From: Caballeronia sordidicola
GTDB lineage: Bacteria; Pseudomonadota; Gammaproteobacteria; Burkholderiales; Burkholderiaceae
NCBI RefSeq assembly: GCF_000729995.1
Contig: NZ_JNFG01000020.1
Span: forward strand, 124,001 to 188,000
Direction: 5' to 3'
Length of the DNA stretch: 64,000 nucleotides
The position numbers were made by a program, and so were the translations under genes. The notes beneath the pieces were generated by a model, which saw only the letters and a list, made by a program, of their open reading frames with translations, searched no databases and had not been told where the DNA came from. Shown in pieces: positions 18,468 through 27,787 of this stretch (position 1 is its first letter; each line of letters begins with the position of its first letter).

Positions 18468-19364
18468 ATGTCTTTTGATCATCCCCCTCTAGCCGTTTCA
18501 TCGGGATTGACCGCCTTCGTATTCGCGGGTGGCGGCAGCCTCGGTGCGATCGAGGTGGGTATGCTGCGAGAGTTGCTTGATTGGGGTGTGCGTCCGGATT
18601 GCGTGATCGGCGCGTCGGCGGGGGCCATCAACGCGGCGTATTTTGCTGGGCGGCCCGATGCCGAGGGTGTCGCGATGCTTGAATTGCTGTGGTGCCGCAT
18701 CCGGCGGCGGGACATCATGCCGCTCAGCATGTTTGGGCTGTTCGAGATGATATTGCGTCGCCGTTCCCACCTCGTCGAAGCGAAGGCGCTGCGCATTCTG
18801 CTGGAAAACAATTTGCCCTATGAGCGAGTGGAGCAGGCGACCATACCGCTGCACATTGTTGCGACCAACATGCTGAGCGGCAACGAAGTCGTTCTCTCGT
18901 CCGGTCCGGTCGTGGACGCCGTCCTTGCAAGCGCCGCGATTCCCGGCGTGTTTCCGCCGATACGCATTGACGGAGTCGATCTGGTCGACGGCGGCGTGGC
19001 CAACAATACGCCGATCTCGGTCGCCGTCGGGCTCGGCGCAACACGCATCATCGTGCTGCCGGCCGGCTTCGCCTGTGCGCTGCAGAAACCGCCGGCCAAC
19101 GCGATCGCGCAGGCCATTCATGCGCTGACGCTTATCATCGCGCGCCAGCTTGTGCGTGATCTGGCGTTCTATTCATCGCGTGCGGAAATTTTCGTCGTTC
19201 CGCCCTTGTGTCCGCTCGATGTATCGCCTTACGACTACACGCAGTGCGAGCGCCTGATCGAGCGTGCGGCCGGGCAGACGCGTACGTGGCTAAGCGACGG
19301 TGGCCTTGAACACGGGTCTATCCCGGCTGAACTGCACGAGCACGCGCATGCCGAAGTGGTTTAG
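18468..19364 (+). CDS. Patatin-like phospholipase
   Basis: A 298-residue Ser-Asp dyad lipid acyl hydrolase. The oxyanion-hole motif FAGGGSLGAIEVG, the nucleophile elbow GASAG (Ser50) and the catalytic Asp174 in LVDGGVANNTP are all present in the expected order. No signal peptide is seen, so the protein is cytosolic or exported by another route. Such proteins cleave phospholipid or other acyl esters and some act as secreted effectors, but no VgrG, PAAR or immunity gene lies next to it. The C-terminal 100 residues are helical and less conserved. Confidence 0.9.
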   Translation: MSFDHPPLAVSSGLTAFVFAGGGSLGAIEVGMLRELLDWGVRPDCVIGASAGAINAAYFAGRPDAEGVAMLELLWCRIRRRDIMPLSMFGLFEMILRRRSHLVEAKALRILLENNLPYERVEQATIPLHIVATNMLSGNEVVLSSGPVVDAVLASAAIPGVFPPIRIDGVDLVDGGVANNTPISVAVGLGATRIIVLPAGFACALQKPPANAIAQAIHALTLIIARQLVRDLAFYSSRAEIFVVPPLCPLDVSPYDYTQCERLIERAAGQTRTWLSDGGLEHGSIPAELHEHAHAEVV

Positions 19365-19533
19365 AGAAATTAAATAGGCGGCTGCACTGCATCCGAACGT
19401 TGGCGCCTTACGTATCTCGTCTAACGTTATCTAAAATCCGGCAATCTGAATTAAACACTAACTTATCGAGAGACCCGCACGCGATTGCGGGTAGCCCTGT
19501 TGAGCCAAGTTTTGCCTGGCTAAGGAGTAAGCG

Positions 19534-19743
19534 ATGCGCAACGACCTCACGGAGTTCGAGCTTAACTGGCTTCTTGAACTGGCAATGAATGGGGACGCTG
19601 CAGTGCCTCCCGCCCTGTTGAAGCGCCTGCGCGAGCTTGGGTATGCGAAACAAGTGTTTTCCCAGACCCAGGCTACAAATCTTGGCCGTGAACGATTGCT
19701 GGCGAGGGCGCGAAGCGATCGCGCCCCGCACGCGAACGCGTGA
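19534..19743 (+). CDS. Small hypothetical protein
   Basis: A 69-residue protein with a good ribosome site (AAGGAG, 7 bases before the ATG) and ordinary codon use. The sequence is charged and helical (LTEFELNWLLELAMNGDA, LLKRLRELGYAKQVF, LGRERLLARAR), compatible with a small winged-helix-like or regulatory fold. I do not recognise a named family. It lies between the patatin gene and a convergent hydrolase gene. Confidence 0.6.
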   Translation: MRNDLTEFELNWLLELAMNGDAAVPPALLKRLRELGYAKQVFSQTQATNLGRERLLARARSDRAPHANA

Positions 19744-19800
19744 CAACGCCCGTTTGCGGAGTGCGAGCCTGGCTACGCTTCGCCTGCCATCGGCTGACGG

Positions 19801-20697
19801 CTATCTGATGTTAAGTGCCTTGCGTATTTCTGCGTGCAGCACAGGCCACACCGGCGAGCTTGTCGACACTTCGTCGTAATGGCTGGCATCGGGAATAACA
19901 ATTGTCATTGCCTGGTTGCCTGCGTGACGGGCCAGGGCCGCATAGCGCGCTGCCAGATCGGGCGGCGCGACCGTATCCAGTTCACCGTTGATCAGCACGG
20001 TGCGTGCTCCAGATGGCAGCATTTCAGTAGGCGATGTATCGGCCAGCACATCTTGCCTGCCGGGTTCCGGTGCACCGGTCAGTGCAATGGGGTCGAGCCC
20101 GCACGCGTGTTCGATAGACCATGTATCGCGCAAATCGGGTAGCGTGCCCAGGCCTATGACGGCTGGAATAGGCAATGGTGTTGCTGCGTACAGAGGACTC
20201 GCCGGACTGATACGCTGCCGAGCGGCTGCCCATTGCGCGAGTTGCGCGCCTGCTGAATGACCGACGGCCACCAGACGAGTCAAGTCGATATCAAGCGCGG
20301 ACGACTGATCCTTTAGCTTGTCCAACGCAGCAGCAATATCCTCATAGGTGCCGGGAAATCCGCCGCCGTCTTCATCCACGCCTCTGTACTCAATGCTCCA
20401 CACGGCGATCCCTTCGTTCGCCAGCGTGCGGCCCAGTGCGGCGACCTGGGTCAGGCCACCATATTTGTGCGCCCAGCATCCACCGTGAATTAATACGACC
20501 ACGGGATAGGGACCCGCACCGGTCGGCCGGAACAACTCGACAAATTGCGACTGTGCCGGGCCATAGGCGATACGCGCGTCAGCAGGGGGACCTGCCAAGG
20601 CAAGGTAATCCTGAAGTCGCATTGGCTCGGCTATCGTCCGTGACGAAAGCAGCGCAGTAAGCAACGCGAGTATTAGTCGACGATAAATTCGCATCAT
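19801..20697 (-). CDS. Secreted alpha/beta hydrolase (BD-FAE/esterase type)
   Basis: A 298-residue protein with a signal peptide (about 1-23). The oxyanion motif VVLIHGGCW, the nucleophile GHSAG (Ser148), the acid Asp251 in INGELDTVAPP and His283 in PDASHYDE make a full catalytic triad. This order matches small esterases and kynurenine-formamidase-like hydrolases. The substrate is unknown and the gene stands alone between the small gene and the histidine kinase gene. Confidence 0.88.
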   Translation of the reverse strand: MMRIYRRLILALLTALLSSRTIAEPMRLQDYLALAGPPADARIAYGPAQSQFVELFRPTGAGPYPVVVLIHGGCWAHKYGGLTQVAALGRTLANEGIAVWSIEYRGVDEDGGGFPGTYEDIAAALDKLKDQSSALDIDLTRLVAVGHSAGAQLAQWAAARQRISPASPLYAATPLPIPAVIGLGTLPDLRDTWSIEHACGLDPIALTGAPEPGRQDVLADTSPTEMLPSGARTVLINGELDTVAPPDLAARYAALARHAGNQAMTIVIPDASHYDEVSTSSPVWPVLHAEIRKALNIR

Positions 20698-20781
20698 GAA
20701 GCGATATACGCCGCGCTCGCTGGAGTGGATGCGGCGACGGCGACCCGGTCAACAGGTCGCGAGCGCTTCTAAAAACGCACC

Positions 20782-23700
20782 TCAGCCACGCATACGCTCG
20801 CGGCTTGGCAACCACACGCGCAGCAGCGAATAGAGTCGATCCAGATCGATCGGCTTGGCGAGATAGTCCGTCATCCCCGCTACACGCGTCTGTTCCTGAT
20901 CGTCCTTCATCGCTTTCGCTGTGATCGCAATGATCGGCAGGGTGGCGAAGCGAGGGTCGGTGCGAATCCGGCGTGTGGCCTCGAGTCCGTCCATGCCGGG
21001 CATCATGACGTCCATCAGCACAAGGTCGATGTCCGGCGTTTCGTTCAGCTGGCTGATCGCTTCGAAGCCGTTGCGGGCGATTTCCACCGTCATGCCCTTG
21101 TGCTCGAGCGCGCTGCTCAACGAGAAGATGTTGCGGATATCGTCGTCGACCAGCAGGATACGCCGCCCCTCGAAGGCACGGTCCCGGCTGCGCACCGTCT
21201 TCAACATGGTTTGCCGTTCATACGACAGGTCCGCCTCGACCTTGTGCAGGAACAGGGTTACTTCGTCCAGCAACCGTTCCGGTGAACGCGCGCCCTTGAT
21301 GATGATCGAGCGTGAATATTTCAGCAGCTCGGCTTCTTCCGCATGCGTCAGGTTGCGTCCGGTATAGACGATCACCGGCGGGAACGAGCACATGCTTTCG
21401 CCTGACATCTTCCGCAGCAACTCGCCTCCCTGCATGTCGGGCAGCTTCAGGTCGATAATCATGCAGTCGAAGATAGTCGTTCTCAGCAGCGCCAGCGCCT
21501 GTTCGCCAAGCTCGACGGCGGTGATGTCGATATCGTCGTCTGAAATGAGCCGCACGATGCTTTCGCGCTGGCGTGCATCGTCTTCCACCAGCAGCACGCG
21601 CTTGACCTTCTGCGTGAACTTTTCCTCCAGCTTGTGGAAGATGTCCGTCAGTTGCTCGCGCGTGGTCGGCTTGATTGCGTAGCCGATTGCGCCGAGATGC
21701 AGCGCGGCCTCGCTGCGATCGACGGCTGATACCACGTGCACCGGAATGTGACGGCTGAGCGAGCCATCTTTCAACTGTTGCAACAGCGCGAGGCCCGACA
21801 GGTCCGGCAAGCCGATGTCGAGAAGAATGGCATCGGGTAAATACTGTGCGGCAAGTTGCAGCGCTTCATCGGCAGTCTGCGCGACCAGGCAGTGGTATTG
21901 CATTTCATGGGCAAGCTCGAACAGGATGCTCGCAAATGCCAGGTCGTCTTCAATCACCAGCACCGATCGGCGGCCTGGTGTCCAGTTCGCGCGATCGTCG
22001 TCATACGCTGCCACATCTTGCGTCCGGGTGGCAGGCGGCGGAGTCGGCGCGACGACGATTGGCGTCGATGGGGGTACGGGAAGCGGTGCGTGCAATGCAG
22101 GGCCGCTTTCCATCGGCTCGCTTGCGCCCGTCCAGTGCGTGGGTAGCGTCAGCTCGAACGTGCTTCCTGCGCCGAGCGTGCTGCTGACGCGGATAGCGCC
22201 GCCGAGCAGCGTTGCCAGATCGCGTGAGATCGACAGACCCAGGCCCGTGCCGCCATAGCGCCGGCTAGTGGTTCCATCGGCTTGACGGAACGCCTCGAAA
22301 ATTGTCTGGTGGTGTTCCGGTGCAATGCCGATACCCGAGTCCGTTACGGCAAAGCGCACCCGATTGCCGTTGTCCAGATGCAAGGCCAGATCGATGGTCC
22401 CGGCGTCCGTGAACTTCAACGCGTTCGACAGCAGGTTCTTGAGAATCTGTTCCAGCCGCCGCGAGTCGGTGAATATCGATGGCGGCATATCCGCTGCTAT
22501 ATCGACGGCGAATTTCAATTGCTTTTGCGCGGCGAGCGGTTCGAAGGTTCGCTTCAACGAATCGACCAGGCGGAGTACCGATACATCTTCCGGCACGAGT
22601 TCGAGCTTGCCGGCTTCGACCTTGGAGATGTCGAGGATGTCGTTGATCAGGTGGAGCAGATCGTTGCCGGCCGAATAAATGGTATTGGCGAACTTGATCT
22701 GCTCGGCGCTCAGATTGCCGCCGTGGTTTTCGGATAACAGTTTGGCGAGGATCAGCGAACTGTTGAGCGGCGTGCGCAACTCGTGCGACATATTCGCGAG
22801 GAATTCTGACTTGTACTGGCTGGCACGCTGCAGGTCGTCGGCGCGCTGCTCCAGTTCTGCCTGGGTGTCGTTGAGTTCCTCGTTCTTTTGATCCAGTGCG
22901 AGCGCCTGGAAAGTGAGTTGTTCGTTAATCGATTCGAGCTCTGCTTTCTGGTTGCCCAGATCCACTTGCGACTCTTCGAGCGCGGCGGTCTGCTCTTCCA
23001 GTTCCTCGTTCGTGGTGCGCAGTTCTTCCTGCTGAAGCTGCATTTCTTCGTTGAGGCGCTGCGTTTCCTCTAGCGTGTCCTGCAGCCGTTGGCGATACAG
23101 CGCCGCTTCCACCGACGCACCCATATTCGTTGCGATCAGCTTCAGGAATTCGATGTCCCGTGCCGATACCGGCTGCATGAATCCGAGTTCCAGGACGCCG
23201 TTGACCGCACCGCCGTTTTCGATCGGCGCCATGACTACGCTCTTCGGCGCGCTGGTTCCCAGTCCCGATGTGACCTTGAGATAGTTGTCGGGGATGTTGT
23301 CGACTTCGATCAGCCGGCCATCTGTGGCAGCTTGCCCGACCAGCGTCTCTACGCCATCGAAAGATTGCGGACGTTCTTCATTCTCGCGGCTGAAACCGTA
23401 GGCGGCGGTCCGGCGCAACGTGCCGGTTTCATCGCGGACATAGAGCGCCGCCACCACCACGCCGAGGTACTGGGCGAGAAATTCGAGCATCGCGCGGCTG
23501 AGTTGCGGCAGAGCCGGTTGCCCGGCCGCGCTTTCCGCCAGCAGACTCTGGCCGGTGCGCAGCCACGCTTGTTGTTTCAGCGTTTCAGTGTGGTCGGTCT
23601 GCGCCCTTAGTGCACGATCATAGGTGGTCGACAGGTTCGTCAATTCGCGCCGGCCGAGCACGGCGAGCAGTAAGCTCAGCGAAAGGCTGACGCCGAGGAA

Positions 23701-24270
23701 GGCGGCCACGGAAATGATGGTGACGCGCCTGACCGTCGCCGTACGTTCCCAGCGCAGGTTCAGTTCGAGATCCATGAAGGCAGCGAACTCACGGCGCATT
23801 TCGTCGAACTCGAGCTTGCCTCGGCCGGTGCGCATGACGCCCTGGATATCCTGGTTCGCGCGACGCAAAGTAATAAGCTGTTCAGCAATCCCGTTCCACT
23901 GAGCTTCCAACGCGCCGATACGTTTCAGACGTTCGATTTGCGGCGGGTTATCGCTGACGAGATCGGTGAGCGTGGCCAGCTTTGCTGTGAAACTGGCGCG
24001 GCCGAGTTCATAGGGCGCGAGATACGCGTCGTCGCCGGTGATCAGGAAGCCCCGCATACCGGACTCGCGATCGACGGCGATCTTGATCAGGTCGTTGCCG
24101 TCCGCGACCACGCGCTCGGAATGGTCGAGCCAGTCCATGGCCGACAGCAGGTAGAACAGAAGGGCGACGAATACGGCGGCGGTAGTGAGGCCTGCGCCGA
24201 TCGGCAATGCGATATTGCGACGAATTATGCGGCGAAAGCCAAGCTGGTCGACAGCAATATGGCCGGGCAT
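20782..24270 (-). CDS. Hybrid sensor histidine kinase: CHASE3-GAF-HisKA-HATPase with three receiver domains
   Basis: A 1162-residue inner-membrane kinase. Order: TM1 (about 18-45), CHASE3 periplasmic domain (48-180), TM2 (183-207), GAF (about 245-390), a long Gln/Glu-rich coiled coil (395-485), HisKA with the phospho-acceptor His496 in FLANMSHELRTPLN, and HATPase with TDSGIGIAPEH and GGTGLGLSIS. A Pro/Thr linker (715-750) and three receivers follow with acceptor aspartates 818, 940 and 1087. Receiver 2 reads IIIKGA where KP is usual, so it may be non-standard. No response regulator or Hpt gene adjoins it. Output could go through a distant Hpt protein. The start is supported by AGGGA upstream. 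Confidence 0.94.
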   Translation of the reverse strand: MPGHIAVDQLGFRRIIRRNIALPIGAGLTTAAVFVALLFYLLSAMDWLDHSERVVADGNDLIKIAVDRESGMRGFLITGDDAYLAPYELGRASFTAKLATLTDLVSDNPPQIERLKRIGALEAQWNGIAEQLITLRRANQDIQGVMRTGRGKLEFDEMRREFAAFMDLELNLRWERTATVRRVTIISVAAFLGVSLSLSLLLAVLGRRELTNLSTTYDRALRAQTDHTETLKQQAWLRTGQSLLAESAAGQPALPQLSRAMLEFLAQYLGVVVAALYVRDETGTLRRTAAYGFSRENEERPQSFDGVETLVGQAATDGRLIEVDNIPDNYLKVTSGLGTSAPKSVVMAPIENGGAVNGVLELGFMQPVSARDIEFLKLIATNMGASVEAALYRQRLQDTLEETQRLNEEMQLQQEELRTTNEELEEQTAALEESQVDLGNQKAELESINEQLTFQALALDQKNEELNDTQAELEQRADDLQRASQYKSEFLANMSHELRTPLNSSLILAKLLSENHGGNLSAEQIKFANTIYSAGNDLLHLINDILDISKVEAGKLELVPEDVSVLRLVDSLKRTFEPLAAQKQLKFAVDIAADMPPSIFTDSRRLEQILKNLLSNALKFTDAGTIDLALHLDNGNRVRFAVTDSGIGIAPEHHQTIFEAFRQADGTTSRRYGGTGLGLSISRDLATLLGGAIRVSSTLGAGSTFELTLPTHWTGASEPMESGPALHAPLPVPPSTPIVVAPTPPPATRTQDVAAYDDDRANWTPGRRSVLVIEDDLAFASILFELAHEMQYHCLVAQTADEALQLAAQYLPDAILLDIGLPDLSGLALLQQLKDGSLSRHIPVHVVSAVDRSEAALHLGAIGYAIKPTTREQLTDIFHKLEEKFTQKVKRVLLVEDDARQRESIVRLISDDDIDITAVELGEQALALLRTTIFDCMIIDLKLPDMQGGELLRKMSGESMCSFPPVIVYTGRNLTHAEEAELLKYSRSIIIKGARSPERLLDEVTLFLHKVEADLSYERQTMLKTVRSRDRAFEGRRILLVDDDIRNIFSLSSALEHKGMTVEIARNGFEAISQLNETPDIDLVLMDVMMPGMDGLEATRRIRTDPRFATLPIIAITAKAMKDDQEQTRVAGMTDYLAKPIDLDRLYSLLRVWLPSRERMRG

Positions 24271-24548
24271 TTTTGTCCCTGTTATTTAATGCGCAAAAAG
24301 CGCGGTTCGACCGAATGATCAGCGTGAGCGGAATGTCCCGCACCATGTTCGGTGGTGCGCACCCGAAGGACAAGCCGCGCCAATCGTTGGCGGGATGATA
24401 CAGAGTTCACACGGCAGACGAATTGGCACGACCATGTCATGGCCCGGTAAACACGGCCGCTGATAATCAGACCCTTCGAGCCGGTCTGCTCTCAGCGCCG
24501 CCGTCGGCGTATTGCTGGCTTAATCCCTCAAGGACTAGAACACCAGAC

Positions 24549-26234
24549 ATGTCGAACAAGAACATTGATGATCTTCCGCCGGCCGAGCAGGGCGCGACTG
24601 TTTCGCGGCGTGGTTTTCTCAAGCTTGCCGGTGCTTCCGGGCTGGCCACGGCCACTGGCGCTCTGGCTTCAACGAGCAGGGCCGCTGCGACGAACCCGGA
24701 CGGCACGCCTGAGCAGATTCACCTGACCTGGGGCAAGGAACCGTGGGCCGAGGTAGTGATCTCGTGGGCCTCGCTCAGCCCCTCGGTCAATCCGCGAGTA
24801 CGCTTTGGCCGTGCTGGCGAGACGAGGATGACGGTGCATGGCGTTCAGCGCACTTACACCGATGGACTCAATGGCGAGATTGTCTGCACGTATCACGCGC
24901 GCCTTCATGGACTGAAACCGGCGGTCACTTACGAATACGAAGTCACCGCCGATAACGACAGCAACGCCGGCCGCCCCTTCACGGCGAGTTTCCAGACCGC
25001 GCCGCATGGCCGGGCCCCGTTTCGCTGGACCAGCTACGGCGACCTCGCCACGCCGAATACCGGTTGGGTCCTCTCGTCGCCGCAGAGCCGCTTTGCCGTG
25101 CAGGCAGTCGAGCGGTTCCAGCCGCTGTTTCACTTGCTCAACGGCGATCTTTGCTACGCCAACCTGAACCCGGCGCATCAGCCCGAGGTCTGGCGCGACT
25201 TCGGCAACAACGCCCAGACCTCGGCGGCCAATCGTCCCTGGATGCCTTGTCCGGGCAATCATGAGCTGGAATTCAACAACGGCGAGCAGGGGCTTGACTC
25301 GTATCGGGCGCGTTATACGCTGCCGGAAAACGGCACCCGCTTTCCCGGTCGCTGGTACAGCTTTCGTGTGAGTTCGGTGCTGTTCGTCTCGCTTGATGCG
25401 GACGATGTGGTCTATCAGGACGCGGCTGCATTCGTCGCCGGTCCGGATCCTCTGGTGCCGGCTGCAAGCACAGGCAACCCGCCGATCGCTCCGGGGACAT
25501 CGCTCTACGTTCGTGGCTATAGCGGTGGTGAGCAAACGCGCTGGCTAGGGGAGACGCTGCGCCAGGCGGCCGAGGACAAGGATATCGACTGGATCGTCGT
25601 TCAGATGCATCAGGACGCGCTGACTTCATCGAAGACCGGCAATGGCTCCGACAAAGGCATCCGGGAGGCGTGGCTGCCCTTGTTCGACCGCTACGGCGTC
25701 GATCTCGTGCTCTGCGGCCATGATCATGACTACGAGCGTAGCTACCCCGTGCGCGGCTGCAATCACCATGCGGGCATGGATGCCGTGACGGGTGCCCCGG
25801 TGGATACGCTGCAGCCTCGGCCGGTCATTACGTCGAATCCCGCCGACGGCGCCTTCGATACGAGCCAGGGTACCGTGCATCTTATATTGGGCGGTGGCGG
25901 CACGAGTGCGCCGCTGGATGTTTATGGGCTGGACGCCGGAACCGGCAGTGTGCAGGCGAAGGTGTTCACCAGGCCCAACCGGCCGATACCTGGGACAGCG
26001 GCGAACACATTCGTTCGCCAGCCCGCCGATGCGCTGGAAGATGCCATCTGGTCGGCACAACGCGATACCGGTACGGGTTACGGCATTGCCGTGTTCGATC
26101 ATGATCCGGGGAAGCCGGGTGGCAAGACCACCATTACGATGAACTACTATCACGCGCCCGGCGCCGACCAGACGCCGACCGCGACTTACGAGCTGTTCGA
26201 GACCATCACGTTTTCGAAGGCGCGGCGGAATTGA
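24549..26234 (+). CDS. Tat-exported purple acid phosphatase-like metallophosphoesterase
   Basis: A 561-residue phosphatase. The ATG at 24549 gives a twin-arginine signal (SRRGFLKLAGASGL, residues 19-32), so the enzyme is folded before export. A fibronectin-like PAP N-domain (about 50-155) precedes the metallophosphoesterase domain with YGDLATPN, LNGDLCYANL, the PGNHE motif, a metal-binding VQMHQDA, and CGHDHDYERS. The set of metal ligands is complete for a dinuclear centre. It likely releases phosphate from organic esters in the periplasm. It is divergent from the histidine kinase, separated by 278 bases, so co-regulation is possible but unproven. Confidence 0.9.
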   Translation: MSNKNIDDLPPAEQGATVSRRGFLKLAGASGLATATGALASTSRAAATNPDGTPEQIHLTWGKEPWAEVVISWASLSPSVNPRVRFGRAGETRMTVHGVQRTYTDGLNGEIVCTYHARLHGLKPAVTYEYEVTADNDSNAGRPFTASFQTAPHGRAPFRWTSYGDLATPNTGWVLSSPQSRFAVQAVERFQPLFHLLNGDLCYANLNPAHQPEVWRDFGNNAQTSAANRPWMPCPGNHELEFNNGEQGLDSYRARYTLPENGTRFPGRWYSFRVSSVLFVSLDADDVVYQDAAAFVAGPDPLVPAASTGNPPIAPGTSLYVRGYSGGEQTRWLGETLRQAAEDKDIDWIVVQMHQDALTSSKTGNGSDKGIREAWLPLFDRYGVDLVLCGHDHDYERSYPVRGCNHHAGMDAVTGAPVDTLQPRPVITSNPADGAFDTSQGTVHLILGGGGTSAPLDVYGLDAGTGSVQAKVFTRPNRPIPGTAANTFVRQPADALEDAIWSAQRDTGTGYGIAVFDHDPGKPGGKTTITMNYYHAPGADQTPTATYELFETITFSKARRN

Positions 26235-26270
26235 TTCGGGGTCTTTACTTGACCGTGCCTCAGCCGCACC

Positions 26271-27623
26271 TTACCCGCGTACGAACCACGTTCGTTTAGC
26301 CGCCAGGAGCATCGCCCGATAGACCAGCCACGATACGATGAACGTGGCTGGCGCGGAGAACGATTGCAGCGCGCCCGGAAGGTTCATCAGGAGCAAGCCC
26401 ACAAGCGCGCCGGCGAACCACGCCGCTAGTCCACCCGGGTTGAACGCCGGGACATGTGAATCGCGACACTCGATGTCGGTGCCGAGCAAGGTATCGACCC
26501 GGGTCGACAAGATATGGGCAAGCGCAACACCCACCCACGCCACCACGAAGATGCCCTGATACGCGAGTGCCTGGAGGATCTTCGAAAACACGTCGGCCAT
26601 CATCAGCGCATACACCACCGCGCCGACCACGAGCGCCCACACGAACTTCGGCGCGTGCAGGCCTGCTACCTTACGGAAGAAAGCTTGCATGTTGATCGCG
26701 GCAAGATAGTAGTTCGCCGTGTTGATACGCGATTGAGTGACCCACACGAACAGAAGACCCCATATCCCCATCAACTTCAGCAACGCAAGCACCACCGACA
26801 CTTCCGAGAGCGGTCCCAGTCCAGGGATCGTGCTGACCAGGTAGATACCAACTGCGCCGTTCAAGAGAAACGTCACGAGGTAGAAGGGCATGCCGAAATT
26901 GAAGCGGCCATGATAGGTGGCATCTTTCTGGCGGCCGAAGCGCGCGTAGTCGAACGTGAACATCATCAGGATCCAGACGCCCATGTAGTACACGAAACAA
27001 TTCCACCAGCCATTCGCGGGGATCGTGCCCTTGGGACCGAAGTCGAGCCATGCGGCGTTATAGCCATACTCGTGAGTCGTCAGGACTACTGCTGCCAGCA
27101 GGCCAAGCAGATAGAACGGCAGCAGCACCCCGTTGAACTTGTCGAGCCAGTGCTGGACACTGCCGAACACCAGCGGCACGCTGTAGCAGACGACGATCAG
27201 CGCAGCCCACTTATAGTCGAGCGCAGGAAAGAGGTTGTGCGCCGCGACTGCGATCACTGAGCCTTCGAACACCGCGTAGTAGATCGCAGTCGCAAAGAAG
27301 ATCAGCGTGGCGAGCGCCGCGCCCGCACCTCCAAAAAGCACGCGCGAGAACAGCGCGACCGATAATCCGGTACGGATCGCGTAGCGGCTGATGATCGAAT
27401 TGACAATGCCGTATGAGATGACCGAAAGCGCCATGCCGATCAACGCATTGCGCGTGCCGTACTGCAACGCGAGCGCCGCCCCGACCACAATATAGAACAC
27501 GGCGCTGCACACGGCCCACCATGCCATCGTCAGGGAAAATGCGGGCATTCGGGCGCTGTCGGGAACCGAGTGTGTCGATAAATCCAGTTCGTGCCCCGCA
27601 GGGGCCTGTGACAGGTTGGCCAT
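26271..27623 (-). CDS. NCS1-family permease (purine/cytosine/allantoin type)
   Basis: A 450-residue membrane protein with about twelve hydrophobic helices. The ATG at 27623 has GAAGGAG upstream. The cytosine/purine permease pattern is seen in the early MAWWAVCSAVFYIVVGAAL helix and later QSRINTANYYLAAINMQAFF. NCS1 carriers move nucleobases, hydantoins or allantoin with H+ or Na+. Its place behind pxpABC in the same orientation suggests it imports the lactam or ureide substrate of that enzyme set. Confidence 0.88.
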   Translation of the reverse strand: MANLSQAPAGHELDLSTHSVPDSARMPAFSLTMAWWAVCSAVFYIVVGAALALQYGTRNALIGMALSVISYGIVNSIISRYAIRTGLSVALFSRVLFGGAGAALATLIFFATAIYYAVFEGSVIAVAAHNLFPALDYKWAALIVVCYSVPLVFGSVQHWLDKFNGVLLPFYLLGLLAAVVLTTHEYGYNAAWLDFGPKGTIPANGWWNCFVYYMGVWILMMFTFDYARFGRQKDATYHGRFNFGMPFYLVTFLLNGAVGIYLVSTIPGLGPLSEVSVVLALLKLMGIWGLLFVWVTQSRINTANYYLAAINMQAFFRKVAGLHAPKFVWALVVGAVVYALMMADVFSKILQALAYQGIFVVAWVGVALAHILSTRVDTLLGTDIECRDSHVPAFNPGGLAAWFAGALVGLLLMNLPGALQSFSAPATFIVSWLVYRAMLLAAKRTWFVRG

Positions 27624-27787
27624 GATTCTTGCTCCTTCATGCAGTAGATTGAAAGAAGCAGGCGCGACCGGCTGACGCCCGCTATAGAGAAAAGCACCAC
27701 TGGAGTTGACTGCAAGCGAACGCCTCCCGCGCGGCGCCGTGACGAGCACGACGCAGCGGGTCTGCTTCGATTCAAACGGGTACTTGC

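Noticed and set aside
18468-19364. Patatin as a type VI lipase effector
   Set aside because: It is about 15 kb from the T6SS genes, with no VgrG, PAAR, adaptor or immunity gene beside it.
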